Shown here: in pieces, positions 7,101 to 13,560 of the stretch
How the letters are laid out: the number at the start of each line of letters is the position of its first letter
How positions within the stretch are numbered: position 1 is the stretch's first letter
Assembly (NCBI GenBank): GCA_017544525.1
Contig: JAFYEA010000031.1
Location: 1-19,667, forward strand
Source: Bacilli bacterium
Lineage (GTDB): Bacteria > Bacillota_I > Bacilli_A > RF39 > UBA660
Direction: 5' to 3'
DNA length: 19,667 nucleotides
Position numbers and translations under genes: made by a program
The notes under the pieces: model-generated
Told to the model about the DNA's origin: nothing
Seen by the model: only the letters and a program-made list of their open reading frames with translations
Databases searched by the model: none

Positions 7101-7706
7101 ATGATTTTTGATGAAGCATATGATACTGCACTATGGTTTATAGTTAAAGCAGATAAAAGAAAAAGAAAAGAAATAGTAGAATTTTTAAAAGAAATACCAG
7201 AAGAGTTACTTGCTAATATAAGAATAGCAATTGAGAAATATAAAAAGAAAGAATTTGATATGAATAGTGAAGATGATGATTTCTACTTTGCACAAAGTAA
7301 AACTAATCCAGAAGAATATTTTCACTTTCAAATTGATGATGACAATGCTTTAAGTATTAGTAAAGAGCATGCAACTACTGGAATGAGTGAAGAACTATTT
7401 GAACTTATGCTATTTCCAGTAAGTAGAGAATATGCACAAAATATGGAAAAGTTTTATGATGAGTGGCTTGGAACATTAACTACTGATGTTGAAACTACAC
7501 AGATTACTGAGCGTATGCAATCTGTTGCTTGTGATGAACGTGAATATAACTTATATAATACGCCAATTGGGCACTTTGTTATGTTTGGTAAAGAAATAGG
7601 TAAGGGTGATAGGACAATACCTGTTATTAAACCTGTTAGCTTACGAAAAGTACCAAAAGATATTACTATTAATAGCCTATTATCAAGAAGAAGCAAGCAA
7701 GAATAA
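7101..7706 (+). CDS. Uncharacterised soluble protein (201 aa)
   Basis: No recognised family. The ribosome binding site is strong (GGAGGG, 7091-7096). The first half is a charged helical region (KADKRKRKEIVEFLKEIPEE, then an amphipathic helix) followed by an acidic stretch (NSEDDDFYFAQ) and a YFHFQIDDDNALSISK segment. The second half has no repeats and ends in a basic RRSKQE tail. No signal peptide, membrane segment or catalytic signature is visible. It forms its own transcription unit between a promoter at 7052 and the terminator at 7709. Confidence 0.7.
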   Translation: MIFDEAYDTALWFIVKADKRKRKEIVEFLKEIPEELLANIRIAIEKYKKKEFDMNSEDDDFYFAQSKTNPEEYFHFQIDDDNALSISKEHATTGMSEELFELMLFPVSREYAQNMEKFYDEWLGTLTTDVETTQITERMQSVACDEREYNLYNTPIGHFVMFGKEIGKGDRTIPVIKPVSLRKVPKDITINSLLSRRSKQE

Positions 7707-7708
7707 TT

Positions 7709-7730
7709 AAACAGTCGCAAGACTGTTTTT
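7709..7730 (+). terminator. Terminator of the 7101 gene
   Basis: AAACAGTC (7709-7716), a GNRA-type GCAA loop and GACTGTTT (7721-7728), with T to 7730. It is immediately followed by the extended -10 of the next gene. Confidence 0.85.
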
Positions 7731-7731
7731 A

Positions 7732-7740
7732 TGTTATAAT
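7732..7740 (+). promoter_or_regulatory. Extended -10 promoter of the mscS-type gene
   Basis: TGTTATAAT begins two bases after the preceding terminator's T tract. The position expected for a -35 is inside the terminator stem and does not match, so the TGn element is likely the main recognition signal. Transcription would start near 7747, leaving about 14 bases before the start codon. Confidence 0.6.
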
Positions 7741-7760
7741 ACTTTTTGGGAGTTGATATT

Positions 7761-8564
7761 ATGGATCAAATAAAAGAGATATTAGATAATAATCCATGGA
7801 TATTAAATATACTATATTCATTACTAGCAATTATCATATCAATAATTGTATATACATTCTTATCACATTCATTTTTTTCTAAATTAGAAAAGAAGAATTA
7901 TAAGATACTAAAAAATAGTAAGTCAAATACTTATATAAAGTTAATGAAGAGTATCGGTAGATACATATTCATGATTGTATTGTTATTTATTATTTTAAAG
8001 ATTAATGGCATTAACATAACTGCAATGATCGCAGGTGTTGGAGTTTTTGGAATAGTGTTTGGATTTGCTATTCAAGATGCTTTAAAAGATGTTATTAAGG
8101 GTATAGATATTATTACAGATTCTTATTATCAAGTAGGAGATATTATTAGAGTTAACAAGTATACTGGTAAAGTATTATCTATTGGTATAAAAACTACTAA
8201 GATAGAAGATGTTTTTGAAAAGAATATTGTATCTATTTCAAATAGGAATATTGAAGAAGTAGAAGTTATCTCACATATGATTAATATAGATATACCACTA
8301 CCATATGAATTAAAACTAAAAGAAGCTGAGAAGGCAATTAATTATATAACAAAAGAAATAGAAAAAATTAAAACAGTTGAATCAGTTGAATATCGTGGTG
8401 TTAATAAACTTGATGAGTCAAGCATCTTATATCAGATAAAAGTATACTCTGCACCAGTTAATAAAATACAAACAAGAAGAGATGCGCTTACATGTATTGT
8501 TAGATGCTTAGAAGAAAAAGATATTCATATACCATATAATCAAATTGATGTTCATCAAAAATAA
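7761..8564 (+). CDS. mscS: Small-conductance mechanosensitive channel, MscS family
   Basis: The ATG at 7761 follows GGGAG (7748-7752); an in-frame TTG at 7746 overlaps that site and is rejected. The 267-residue product matches the small MscS type. It has TM1 at about residues 14-35 (WILNILYSLLAIIISIIVY), TM2 at about 68-85, and the glycine- and alanine-rich pore helix TM3 at about 90-125 (MIAGVGVFGIVFGFAIQDALKD). The cytoplasmic beta domain follows, with the family's YYQVGDIIRV, the K-V-x-x-IGIKTTKIE strand and VSISNRNI, and finally the alpha/beta cage domain. Such homoheptameric channels open under membrane tension and release solutes on hypo-osmotic shock. It is a single-gene unit, with no osmolyte transport genes beside it. 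Confidence 0.92.
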   Translation: MDQIKEILDNNPWILNILYSLLAIIISIIVYTFLSHSFFSKLEKKNYKILKNSKSNTYIKLMKSIGRYIFMIVLLFIILKINGINITAMIAGVGVFGIVFGFAIQDALKDVIKGIDIITDSYYQVGDIIRVNKYTGKVLSIGIKTTKIEDVFEKNIVSISNRNIEEVEVISHMINIDIPLPYELKLKEAEKAINYITKEIEKIKTVESVEYRGVNKLDESSILYQIKVYSAPVNKIQTRRDALTCIVRCLEEKDIHIPYNQIDVHQK

Positions 8565-8583
8565 CTAGTCATAGACTAGTTTT
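8563..8583 (+). terminator. Terminator of the mscS-type gene
   Basis: AACTAGTC (8563-8570), loop ATA and GACTAGTT (8574-8581). The T tract is short (TTT, then AA TTT). The stop codon overlaps the 5' arm. Confidence 0.6.
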
Positions 8584-8586
8584 AAT

Positions 8587-8615
8587 TTGCAAAATTTCAT
8601 CATTTGTGGTATAAT
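8587..8615 (+). promoter_or_regulatory. Promoter of the 8640 gene
   Basis: TTGCAA (8587-8592), a 17-base spacer and TATAAT (8610-8615). The same -35 heptamer TTGCAAA, a similar TTTGTnG end of the spacer, and the TATAATAGnCA context occur in front of the 16533 gene. Confidence 0.7.
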
Positions 8616-8639
8616 AGGCAGCACTTAAAGGGGGATATT

Positions 8640-9542
8640 ATGGCAGTAGAAAATGAAAGAGACGCAAGCTTAAACAAAGAGAAAAGTATAATTAAAGATT
8701 TATTACTATCTAGAATTAATAACGACGGGTATAAAGAAATATATGAGACATATTTAAGACAAACAATGGATGTTACCAATGCTTTAGCAAAAGAATATTT
8801 TGATTCAGAAGATGCCAAAGAATTTGATTATATGCTTACACCTGAATCTAAAGCACCTGTAAAAGAAGCTATGAATAATTCATTCTTTGAAAAATGTTAT
8901 GATTATATGCAATTATTTGAATTAAATAAAGATCTAGGAGAAAACTATAGTGTAGATAAAGACATTGATTACAGAAGAAAAAAGATGACATTTGTGGTTG
9001 ATTATAATATATCTAAAAGATTATTAGAAATGATTGATTGGTATTTTGGTGCTGTAGGAGATACTACACACAACAAAGAACAATTTGTAGATATGGTTGT
9101 TTTAGATACTGAAAGAATTTTTGTACTTAGAAATGAATTAACAGGTAGATCTTTGGATTTTAGTTTCGATAAAGAAGAACTTAATATAAGAAATTTTAGA
9201 GCGTTTTTAATAGCAATGTTGAAAATAAGATTATGCGGTAATTACACAATGGTTAATATTGAAATGGGAAAACAAACTGACGAAGCAAAAGGACAAAAAG
9301 ACACTATGTCAGGAGCACTTTTATTTCAACTTTTAAATACAGCAACATTTATAAGCTTAGCAAAAGAATATGGATATACTACTGAAGACTTAAAGCTTGA
9401 TTCATCAATAGATGCAGTTAGAAAAGCAGTTATGTATTTCCCTGATGCTCAAGGGTTTGTAGAATCAGTTAGCGAAGTTGATAATCTAGTAGAGAATGCT
9501 GATAGTTTAGCAAACAGATTCTTAACTCAAAAATTAAAATAA
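8640..9542 (+). CDS. Uncharacterised soluble protein (300 aa)
   Basis: I do not recognise a family. ATG 8640 follows AAAGGGGG; an in-frame ATG at 8604 lies within the promoter and is rejected. The product is mostly helical and acidic, with no signal peptide or membrane segment. A central region (about 100-215) alternates beta-like stretches (RKKMTFVVDYNISKRLLEMI) and helices, with a WYFGAVGDTTHNKEQF loop. The C-terminus, from about 225, is helical with an AKEYGYTTEDLKLDSSIDA segment. It is cytoplasmic by inference. Its promoter and leader strongly resemble those of the 16533 gene, whose product is also an unrecognised soluble helical protein of similar size; the two proteins do not look homologous by eye. 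Confidence 0.75.
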   Translation: MAVENERDASLNKEKSIIKDLLLSRINNDGYKEIYETYLRQTMDVTNALAKEYFDSEDAKEFDYMLTPESKAPVKEAMNNSFFEKCYDYMQLFELNKDLGENYSVDKDIDYRRKKMTFVVDYNISKRLLEMIDWYFGAVGDTTHNKEQFVDMVVLDTERIFVLRNELTGRSLDFSFDKEELNIRNFRAFLIAMLKIRLCGNYTMVNIEMGKQTDEAKGQKDTMSGALLFQLLNTATFISLAKEYGYTTEDLKLDSSIDAVRKAVMYFPDAQGFVESVSEVDNLVENADSLANRFLTQKLK

Positions 9543-9566
9543 ACATCTTTTTTAAGATGTTTTTTT
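9541..9566 (+). terminator. Terminator of the 8640 gene
   Basis: AAACATCTT (9541-9549), loop TTTT and AAGATGTTT (9554-9562), with T to 9566. Confidence 0.8.
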
Positions 9567-9568
9567 AA

Positions 9569-9577
9569 TGTTATAAT
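9569..9577 (+). promoter_or_regulatory. Extended -10 promoter of the 9598 micro-gene
   Basis: TGTTATAAT lies two bases after the preceding terminator's T tract. The implied start of transcription, near 9584, leaves a leader of about 14 bases. Confidence 0.45.
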
Positions 9578-9597
9578 TTAGGTAGGATGTGATAGTT

Positions 9598-9682
9598 ATG
9601 GCTGATATTGAATTTTTTAATTGTTTGTGAATATGAAGAAAACGGAAACAATCCTGAACTTATATTATATAAACGAAGATAA
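9598..9682 (+). pseudogene. Micro-gene (about 27 codons) interrupted by a one-base frameshift in a T6 run
   Basis: ATG 9598 follows GTAGGATG and reads MADIEFFNCL before a TGA at 9628-9630. Skipping one T in the T6 run at 9613-9618 gives an open frame MADIEFLIVCEYEENGNN, then PELILYKRR, ending at TAA 9680-9682, directly on the following terminator. The promoter, start, stop and terminator are thus arranged as in a real single-gene unit, but the frame is broken. It may be a recently broken small gene, the shortened remnant of a larger one, an indel error in a homopolymer, or a gene using slippage. I do not recognise the peptide. Confidence 0.4.
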
Positions 9683-9695
9683 ATATTCGTTTTTT
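9671..9695 (+). terminator. Terminator of the 9598 micro-gene
   Basis: AAACGAA (9671-9677), loop GATAAATA and TTCGTTT (9686-9692), with T to 9695. Confidence 0.6.
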
Positions 9696-9710
9696 GTATA
9701 TTTATAAATA

Positions 9711-9734
9711 AAAAAGCAGAGAATTCTGCTTTTT
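9711..9734. terminator. Bidirectional terminator, mainly for the minus-strand lipoprotein gene
   Basis: AAAAAGCAGA (9711-9720), loop GAAT and TCTGCTTTTT (9725-9734) form a perfect 10-bp stem flanked by A on one side and T on the other. It lies just beyond the lipoprotein stop codon at 9743-9741. Confidence 0.8.
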
Positions 9735-9740
9735 TAAATA

Positions 9741-10553
9741 CTATTTTTTTGTTAAGGTAATTACTTCACCAAGATTTTTATATTTTATTTTGTTATCCTC
9801 TATGTCACATTTTTCTGTGTATTTATAAATATCAAATGTTTCATTTCTTTTGGTTTCTTTTTCTAGAAGTACTAAATATAGTTTATTACCACGTATATTG
9901 TATTTTGCATCATAATGAACGTCATATTTGTATCCTTCACCAATATCAATAGCATCGAATGTACCAGTATGATTATTTTTTAATACAAGTTCTATTCTAT
10001 ATGGCTGGTTACTAAGATATTTTTTATCAATTCCTGTCCATATTCCATTTAATTCATTATCATCATCTATAATACAGCTATATGTATCTTCGTATACAGT
10101 AGCATTTTCTAATTTTTCAATATATTTATCAAATGGAATGTTCACTGTATATTCATAATTAATTTTGTAATAAAATTCATCATACGAACTATTATCATCT
10201 CTTAAGCGATCTGGAATAATATGTTCATCAACTAATTTGATGTTGAATGAATCAAGTTTACCTGTTTGTCTACTTAGTATTTCTTTTGTCTTATCTTCTA
10301 CTGATTCTTGTGAATAATTTCCGACTCTATCAACTACAAAACAAGATACACTATCTTTTACTAGTGCTTTTCCAGTGGCATGGGACTCTTCATCATTTCC
10401 TTCAATTTTAACGACAGCATGTCCTATTCCTTGTGTATAACATGTTGCACTTTTTGTATATGCAGGCTTTTTAGCTTTTTCATTATTTTGACAACCACTG
10501 AAAATAATAAATGTACATAAAAATAAAGTAAGAAAATATATTGTTTTTTTCAT
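9741..10553 (-). CDS. Uncharacterised lipoprotein (270 aa)
   Basis: The first 21 residues form a lipoprotein signal: KK, then a hydrophobic run (IYFLTLFLCTFIIF) and FSGC, with Cys21 as the likely lipidated residue. GAAAGGAAAA precedes the ATG. The mature protein has a short charged linker (QNNEKAKK) and then no family I recognise. A first part of about 120 residues holds two GNDEESHATG/KDSVSCFVVD-like strands and helices. A second part (about 160-265) contains an NGIWTGIDKKYLSNQPYRIE stretch and a GTFDAIDIGEGYKY stretch, suggestive of a beta-barrel or lipocalin-like fold, but that is a guess. It should sit on the outer face of the membrane. It is divergent from the dlt-like operon across about 100 bases, so shared control is possible but not shown. 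Confidence 0.75.
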   Translation of the reverse strand: MKKTIYFLTLFLCTFIIFSGCQNNEKAKKPAYTKSATCYTQGIGHAVVKIEGNDEESHATGKALVKDSVSCFVVDRVGNYSQESVEDKTKEILSRQTGKLDSFNIKLVDEHIIPDRLRDDNSSYDEFYYKINYEYTVNIPFDKYIEKLENATVYEDTYSCIIDDDNELNGIWTGIDKKYLSNQPYRIELVLKNNHTGTFDAIDIGEGYKYDVHYDAKYNIRGNKLYLVLLEKETKRNETFDIYKYTEKCDIEDNKIKYKNLGEVITLTKK

Positions 10554-10579
10554 TTTACAAGTTTTCCTTTCATAATTTT

Positions 10580-10588
10580 ATTATATCA
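10580..10588 (-). promoter_or_regulatory. Extended -10 promoter of the lipoprotein gene
   Basis: On the minus strand TGATATAAT (10588-10580) lies 26 bases before the ATG. No good -35 is visible. It is an exact mirror of the promoter element of the divergent operon at 10620-10628. Confidence 0.55.
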
Positions 10589-10619
10589 CGAATAATATTC
10601 CTTTTATTGTACGTTTTTA

Positions 10620-10628
10620 TGATATAAT
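10620..10628 (+). promoter_or_regulatory. Extended -10 promoter of the dlt-like operon
   Basis: TGATATAAT lies 24 bases before the ATG at 10653. There is no convincing -35, so an activator or the TGn element would be needed for strong expression. Confidence 0.55.
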
Positions 10629-10652
10629 AATGCTTGGTAAAGAAGTGATATT

Positions 10653-12167
10653 ATGATTAATGTTTTAGAGTATTTAAATTTATCTTGTAATAGAAATCCA
10701 AATAAGATTGCAGTTATTGAAGAAGATAAGAAGATAACTTATCAAGAATTAAATAATTGTTCTAAAATAGTTGGGTCTTTTTTGGCATCTAATAATATAT
10801 TTAATGAACCAGTTGTAATATACATGGATAAGGGAATAGATGCTTTAATTTCTTTTTTTGGAGTAGTTTATTCATCATGTTATTATACTTTGATTAATCC
10901 AGAGTTTCCTTATGAAAGAGTTAATCAAATAATTGGAGTATTAAGTCCTAAATATGTTATTACTGATGATAAATATATAGAAAATGCTAAAGAGTATTTT
11001 AAAGATTCTAAGATATTTAATATTAATGATTTGAAAAAAGAAAAGATTAATGAAGAAATGTTAAATCTTGCTAAGACTTATCATAATGATATTAATCCTT
11101 TGTATATAAACTTTACTTCAGGATCAACTGGTGTTCCTAAAGGAGTAGTAATAGGGCATAAATCTGTTATTGATTTTATTGATAATTTTACTAAATTATT
11201 CAATTTCAATGAGGACGATATTATAGCTAACCAAGCACCATTTGATTTTGATGTTTCAGTAAAAGATATTTATAGTGCTATAAAAGTAGGAGCAACACTC
11301 GTAATTGTACCTAAAGCTTATTTCTCATCTCCTGCAAAACTTTTGGATTACTTGTGTCTAAATAATGTTACAACGCTTACTTGGGCAGTATCAGCACTTT
11401 GTCTTATTACAACATTCCACGGACTTGATTACAAAGTACCAGATAAAGTAAATAAAATATTATTTAGTGGAGAAGTAATGCCTGTAAAGCATTTAAACAT
11501 ATGGAGAGATCATTTACCAAATACAATGTTTGTTAATTTGTATGGACCTACTGAAATAACATGTAATTGTACTTATTACATAATAGATAACAAAAAAGAA
11601 TACGACAAGATTCCAATAGGTAAAGCATTCCCTAATGAAAAGGTATTCTTACTAGATAAAGATAATAAATTAGTTACAAAAAAGAATGAAGTTGGTGAAG
11701 TCTGTGTAGCAGGTACTTGTCTTGCTTTAGGATATTTTAACAACAAAGAACAAACAGATAAACATTTTGTACAAAATCCACTTGAGAAAAACTATAATGA
11801 GATGATTTATAAAACAGGTGACTTAGCATTCTACAACGATGATAATGACTTAGTATTTAACGGTAGAGTAGACTTTCAAATAAAATATCAAGGTCATAGA
11901 ATTGAACTTGAGGAAATAGAAAAATCTATAATGGATTTTGATGAAGTAGAAAGAGCTTGCTGTATCTTTGAAGAAGAAAAATCAAAGTTATATGCCTTCT
12001 ATGTAGGTAGTATTGATAAAAAAGATTTGCATCTTAAATTAAAAGAAAAATTACCAGTATTTATGATTCCATCTAAACTAATTCAAATAGATGAATTCCC
12101 AATAAATAAAAATGGTAAAATAGATAGAAAAGTGTTATTATTAATGAAGGATGATAAACATGATTGA
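10653..12167 (+). CDS. DltA-like amino-acid adenylating ligase (carrier-protein loading)
   Basis: This 504-residue ANL-family enzyme has the length of DltA. Core motifs are complete: A3 TSGSTGVPKG (155-164), A5 NLYGPTE (295-301), A7 YKTGD (386-390), A8 GRVDFQIKYQGHRIELEEIE (404-423) and A10 NKNGKIDR with the catalytic Lys489. It should adenylate an amino acid and pass it as a thioester to the carrier protein encoded two genes downstream. Asp200 in PFDFDVSV corresponds to the Asp that binds the substrate alpha-amino group in DltA (Asp197 in the Bacillus cereus enzyme). The position of the chirality-determining Cys (B. cereus Cys268, in an FCGE context) is Ser272 (FSGE) here, so D-alanine specificity cannot be assumed. 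The ribosome binding site is weak (AGAAGTG). It is the first gene of the operon and its stop overlaps the next start. Confidence 0.85.
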   Translation: MINVLEYLNLSCNRNPNKIAVIEEDKKITYQELNNCSKIVGSFLASNNIFNEPVVIYMDKGIDALISFFGVVYSSCYYTLINPEFPYERVNQIIGVLSPKYVITDDKYIENAKEYFKDSKIFNINDLKKEKINEEMLNLAKTYHNDINPLYINFTSGSTGVPKGVVIGHKSVIDFIDNFTKLFNFNEDDIIANQAPFDFDVSVKDIYSAIKVGATLVIVPKAYFSSPAKLLDYLCLNNVTTLTWAVSALCLITTFHGLDYKVPDKVNKILFSGEVMPVKHLNIWRDHLPNTMFVNLYGPTEITCNCTYYIIDNKKEYDKIPIGKAFPNEKVFLLDKDNKLVTKKNEVGEVCVAGTCLALGYFNNKEQTDKHFVQNPLEKNYNEMIYKTGDLAFYNDDNDLVFNGRVDFQIKYQGHRIELEEIEKSIMDFDEVERACCIFEEEKSKLYAFYVGSIDKKDLHLKLKEKLPVFMIPSKLIQIDEFPINKNGKIDRKVLLLMKDDKHD

Positions 12168-13329
12168 TTATAAGTATATTAAAGAAAAATATAATACACC
12201 ATTGTTCGTTTATGATATTAACGTTTTACATGAAAGAATAAAATATCTAAAATCTAATTTCAATAAAAACTTTAACTTCGCTTATGCAGTTAAAGCAAAT
12301 ACTTTTATTATTAAAGAAACTGATTCTTTGGTAGAAAGATTTGAAATATGTTCACAAGGTGAATATGAGATTTGTGAAAAGTTAGGTATATCTAGAAATA
12401 AGATGGTTATATCTGGAGTTAATAAAGATAATGAATTCATTGAAGATTTAATATCTAAATATGATGATGTTTGCAAATACACTGTAGAATCTTATACTCA
12501 ATATGAATTATTAAATGAATTAAGTGAAAAGTATAAAAGAAATATTAATGTATTAATTAGATTAACTAGTGGTAATCAGTTTGGTGTTAGCAAAGAATGT
12601 TTATTGAATATTATTAAAGAACATAATAATAAATATTTAAATATTGATGGTATTGAGTTTTTTGCAGGAACTGAAAAACATTCACTAGCTATTATTGAAA
12701 AAGATATTAATTATATTAATGAACTAGTTAATGAAATTGAAAATGATTTAAAATTTGAAATAAAAGAAATTGAATATGGACCAGGACTTCCTGTGTTTTA
12801 CTTTCAAAGTGATTCTTTTGATGAAGATAGTTATTTGAATGATTTAAATAAATTAATTGAAAAGTTTGGTAATAAAAAGATTACATTAGAAGTAGGTAGA
12901 AGTATAGCAGCATCTTGTGGATCTTATTTAACTAGTGTTGTTGATATAAAAGATAACAAGAATGGAAACTTCGTAATATTAGATGGTGGAATAAATCATC
13001 TTGTGTATTATGGTCAGATGATGGCTATGAAGGTACCACACTTTGAAGTAATACCTGAAAAAGACAAAAATAAAGTAGTATATAACCTTTGTGGATCTTT
13101 ATGTACTACAAATGATTTATTAATTAAAAATATAGAATTGAACGAATTAAGTATTGGTGATACATTTATATTTAAGAACACAGGTGCTTATTCTTCAACA
13201 GAAGGAATTGCACTATTCTTAAGTAGAGAATTACCTAAGGTAGTTCTAGTTAAAGATAATCATGATATATTAGTAAGAAATAATAATAAGACAAGTGTAA
13301 TAAACTGTCCTAATTATGAGGAGGAGTAA
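12160..13329 (+). CDS. Fold-III PLP-dependent decarboxylase-like enzyme (DapDC/ODC/BtrK superfamily) embedded in the dlt-like operon
   Basis: The start is ATG 12160, with GAAGGA at 12145-12150; ATG 12151 is too close to that site. It overlaps the ligase stop by 8 bases, indicating translational coupling. The 389-residue product has an alanine-racemase-type barrel with the PLP lysine Lys45 (FAYAVKANTF), a SQGEYEIC motif, an EVGRS phosphate-binding loop (244-248) and a C-terminal beta domain with Cys315 and Asp319 (CGSLCTTND) and the PLP-contacting Tyr344 (GAYS). Two departures stand out. The GLHxHxGSQ motif is GIEFFAGTE (164-172), so the PLP-stacking His is Phe168, and the usual YNSRP after GAY is replaced by FLSREL. 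It is unlikely to be ordinary lysA. By BtrK precedent (decarboxylation of glutamyl-carrier in butirosin synthesis) and the neighbouring ligase and carrier, it may act on a carrier-bound amino acid. Racemisation is an alternative. Confidence 0.8.
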   Translation: MIDYKYIKEKYNTPLFVYDINVLHERIKYLKSNFNKNFNFAYAVKANTFIIKETDSLVERFEICSQGEYEICEKLGISRNKMVISGVNKDNEFIEDLISKYDDVCKYTVESYTQYELLNELSEKYKRNINVLIRLTSGNQFGVSKECLLNIIKEHNNKYLNIDGIEFFAGTEKHSLAIIEKDINYINELVNEIENDLKFEIKEIEYGPGLPVFYFQSDSFDEDSYLNDLNKLIEKFGNKKITLEVGRSIAASCGSYLTSVVDIKDNKNGNFVILDGGINHLVYYGQMMAMKVPHFEVIPEKDKNKVVYNLCGSLCTTNDLLIKNIELNELSIGDTFIFKNTGAYSSTEGIALFLSRELPKVVLVKDNHDILVRNNNKTSVINCPNYEEE

Positions 13330-13331
13330 AA

Positions 13332-13559
13332 ATGGATAAGTTAATCGAAATATTAGAGGAATTACAACCAGATGTAGATTATAATACTTGTGAAGATTTA
13401 GTGGATGGAAGACATTTAGATTCTTTAACAATATTATCTTTAATATCTGAAATTGAAAATGAATTTGATGTTGAAGTTCCTACAGTAGAAATAATTCCTG
13501 CAAATTTTAATTCTGCAAAAAGTATTTATGCATTAATTGAAAAATTAAAAGAGGAATAG
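13332..13559 (+). CDS. DltC-like acyl/aminoacyl carrier protein
   Basis: This is a 75-residue acidic four-helix carrier protein. Ser31 in HLDSLTIL is the expected phosphopantetheine attachment site, and the flanking GRHLDSL resembles DltC and NRPS-type carriers more than fatty-acid ACP (DSLD). The gene follows the PLP enzyme by 2 bases, with GAGGAGG at 13319-13325 inside the preceding coding end. It would carry the amino acid activated by the 10653 ligase as a thioester, expose it to the PLP enzyme, and hand it to the MBOAT protein. The convergent acpS at 16062-16418 could supply the prosthetic group. Confidence 0.88.
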   Translation: MDKLIEILEELQPDVDYNTCEDLVDGRHLDSLTILSLISEIENEFDVEVPTVEIIPANFNSAKSIYALIEKLKEE

Positions 13560-13560
13560 A

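Noticed and set aside
7454..7720. 88-codon minus-strand frame over the end of the 7101 gene
   Set aside because: It is a shadow of the plus-strand gene, which has the promoter and ribosome binding site; the frame also crosses its terminator.
12165..12167. Possible reading of TGA as Trp (Mollicutes-type code)
   Set aside because: TGA ends the ligase, rlmN and 16533 frames at sensible protein ends, and Trp is encoded by TGG throughout.
12160..13329. Reading the PLP enzyme as lysA (diaminopimelate decarboxylase) or as alanine racemase
   Set aside because: The HxH motif and YNSRP region of LysA are missing, the C-terminal CxxxD and GAY motifs are of decarboxylase type rather than racemase type, and the neighbours are carrier-loading genes, not lysine genes.
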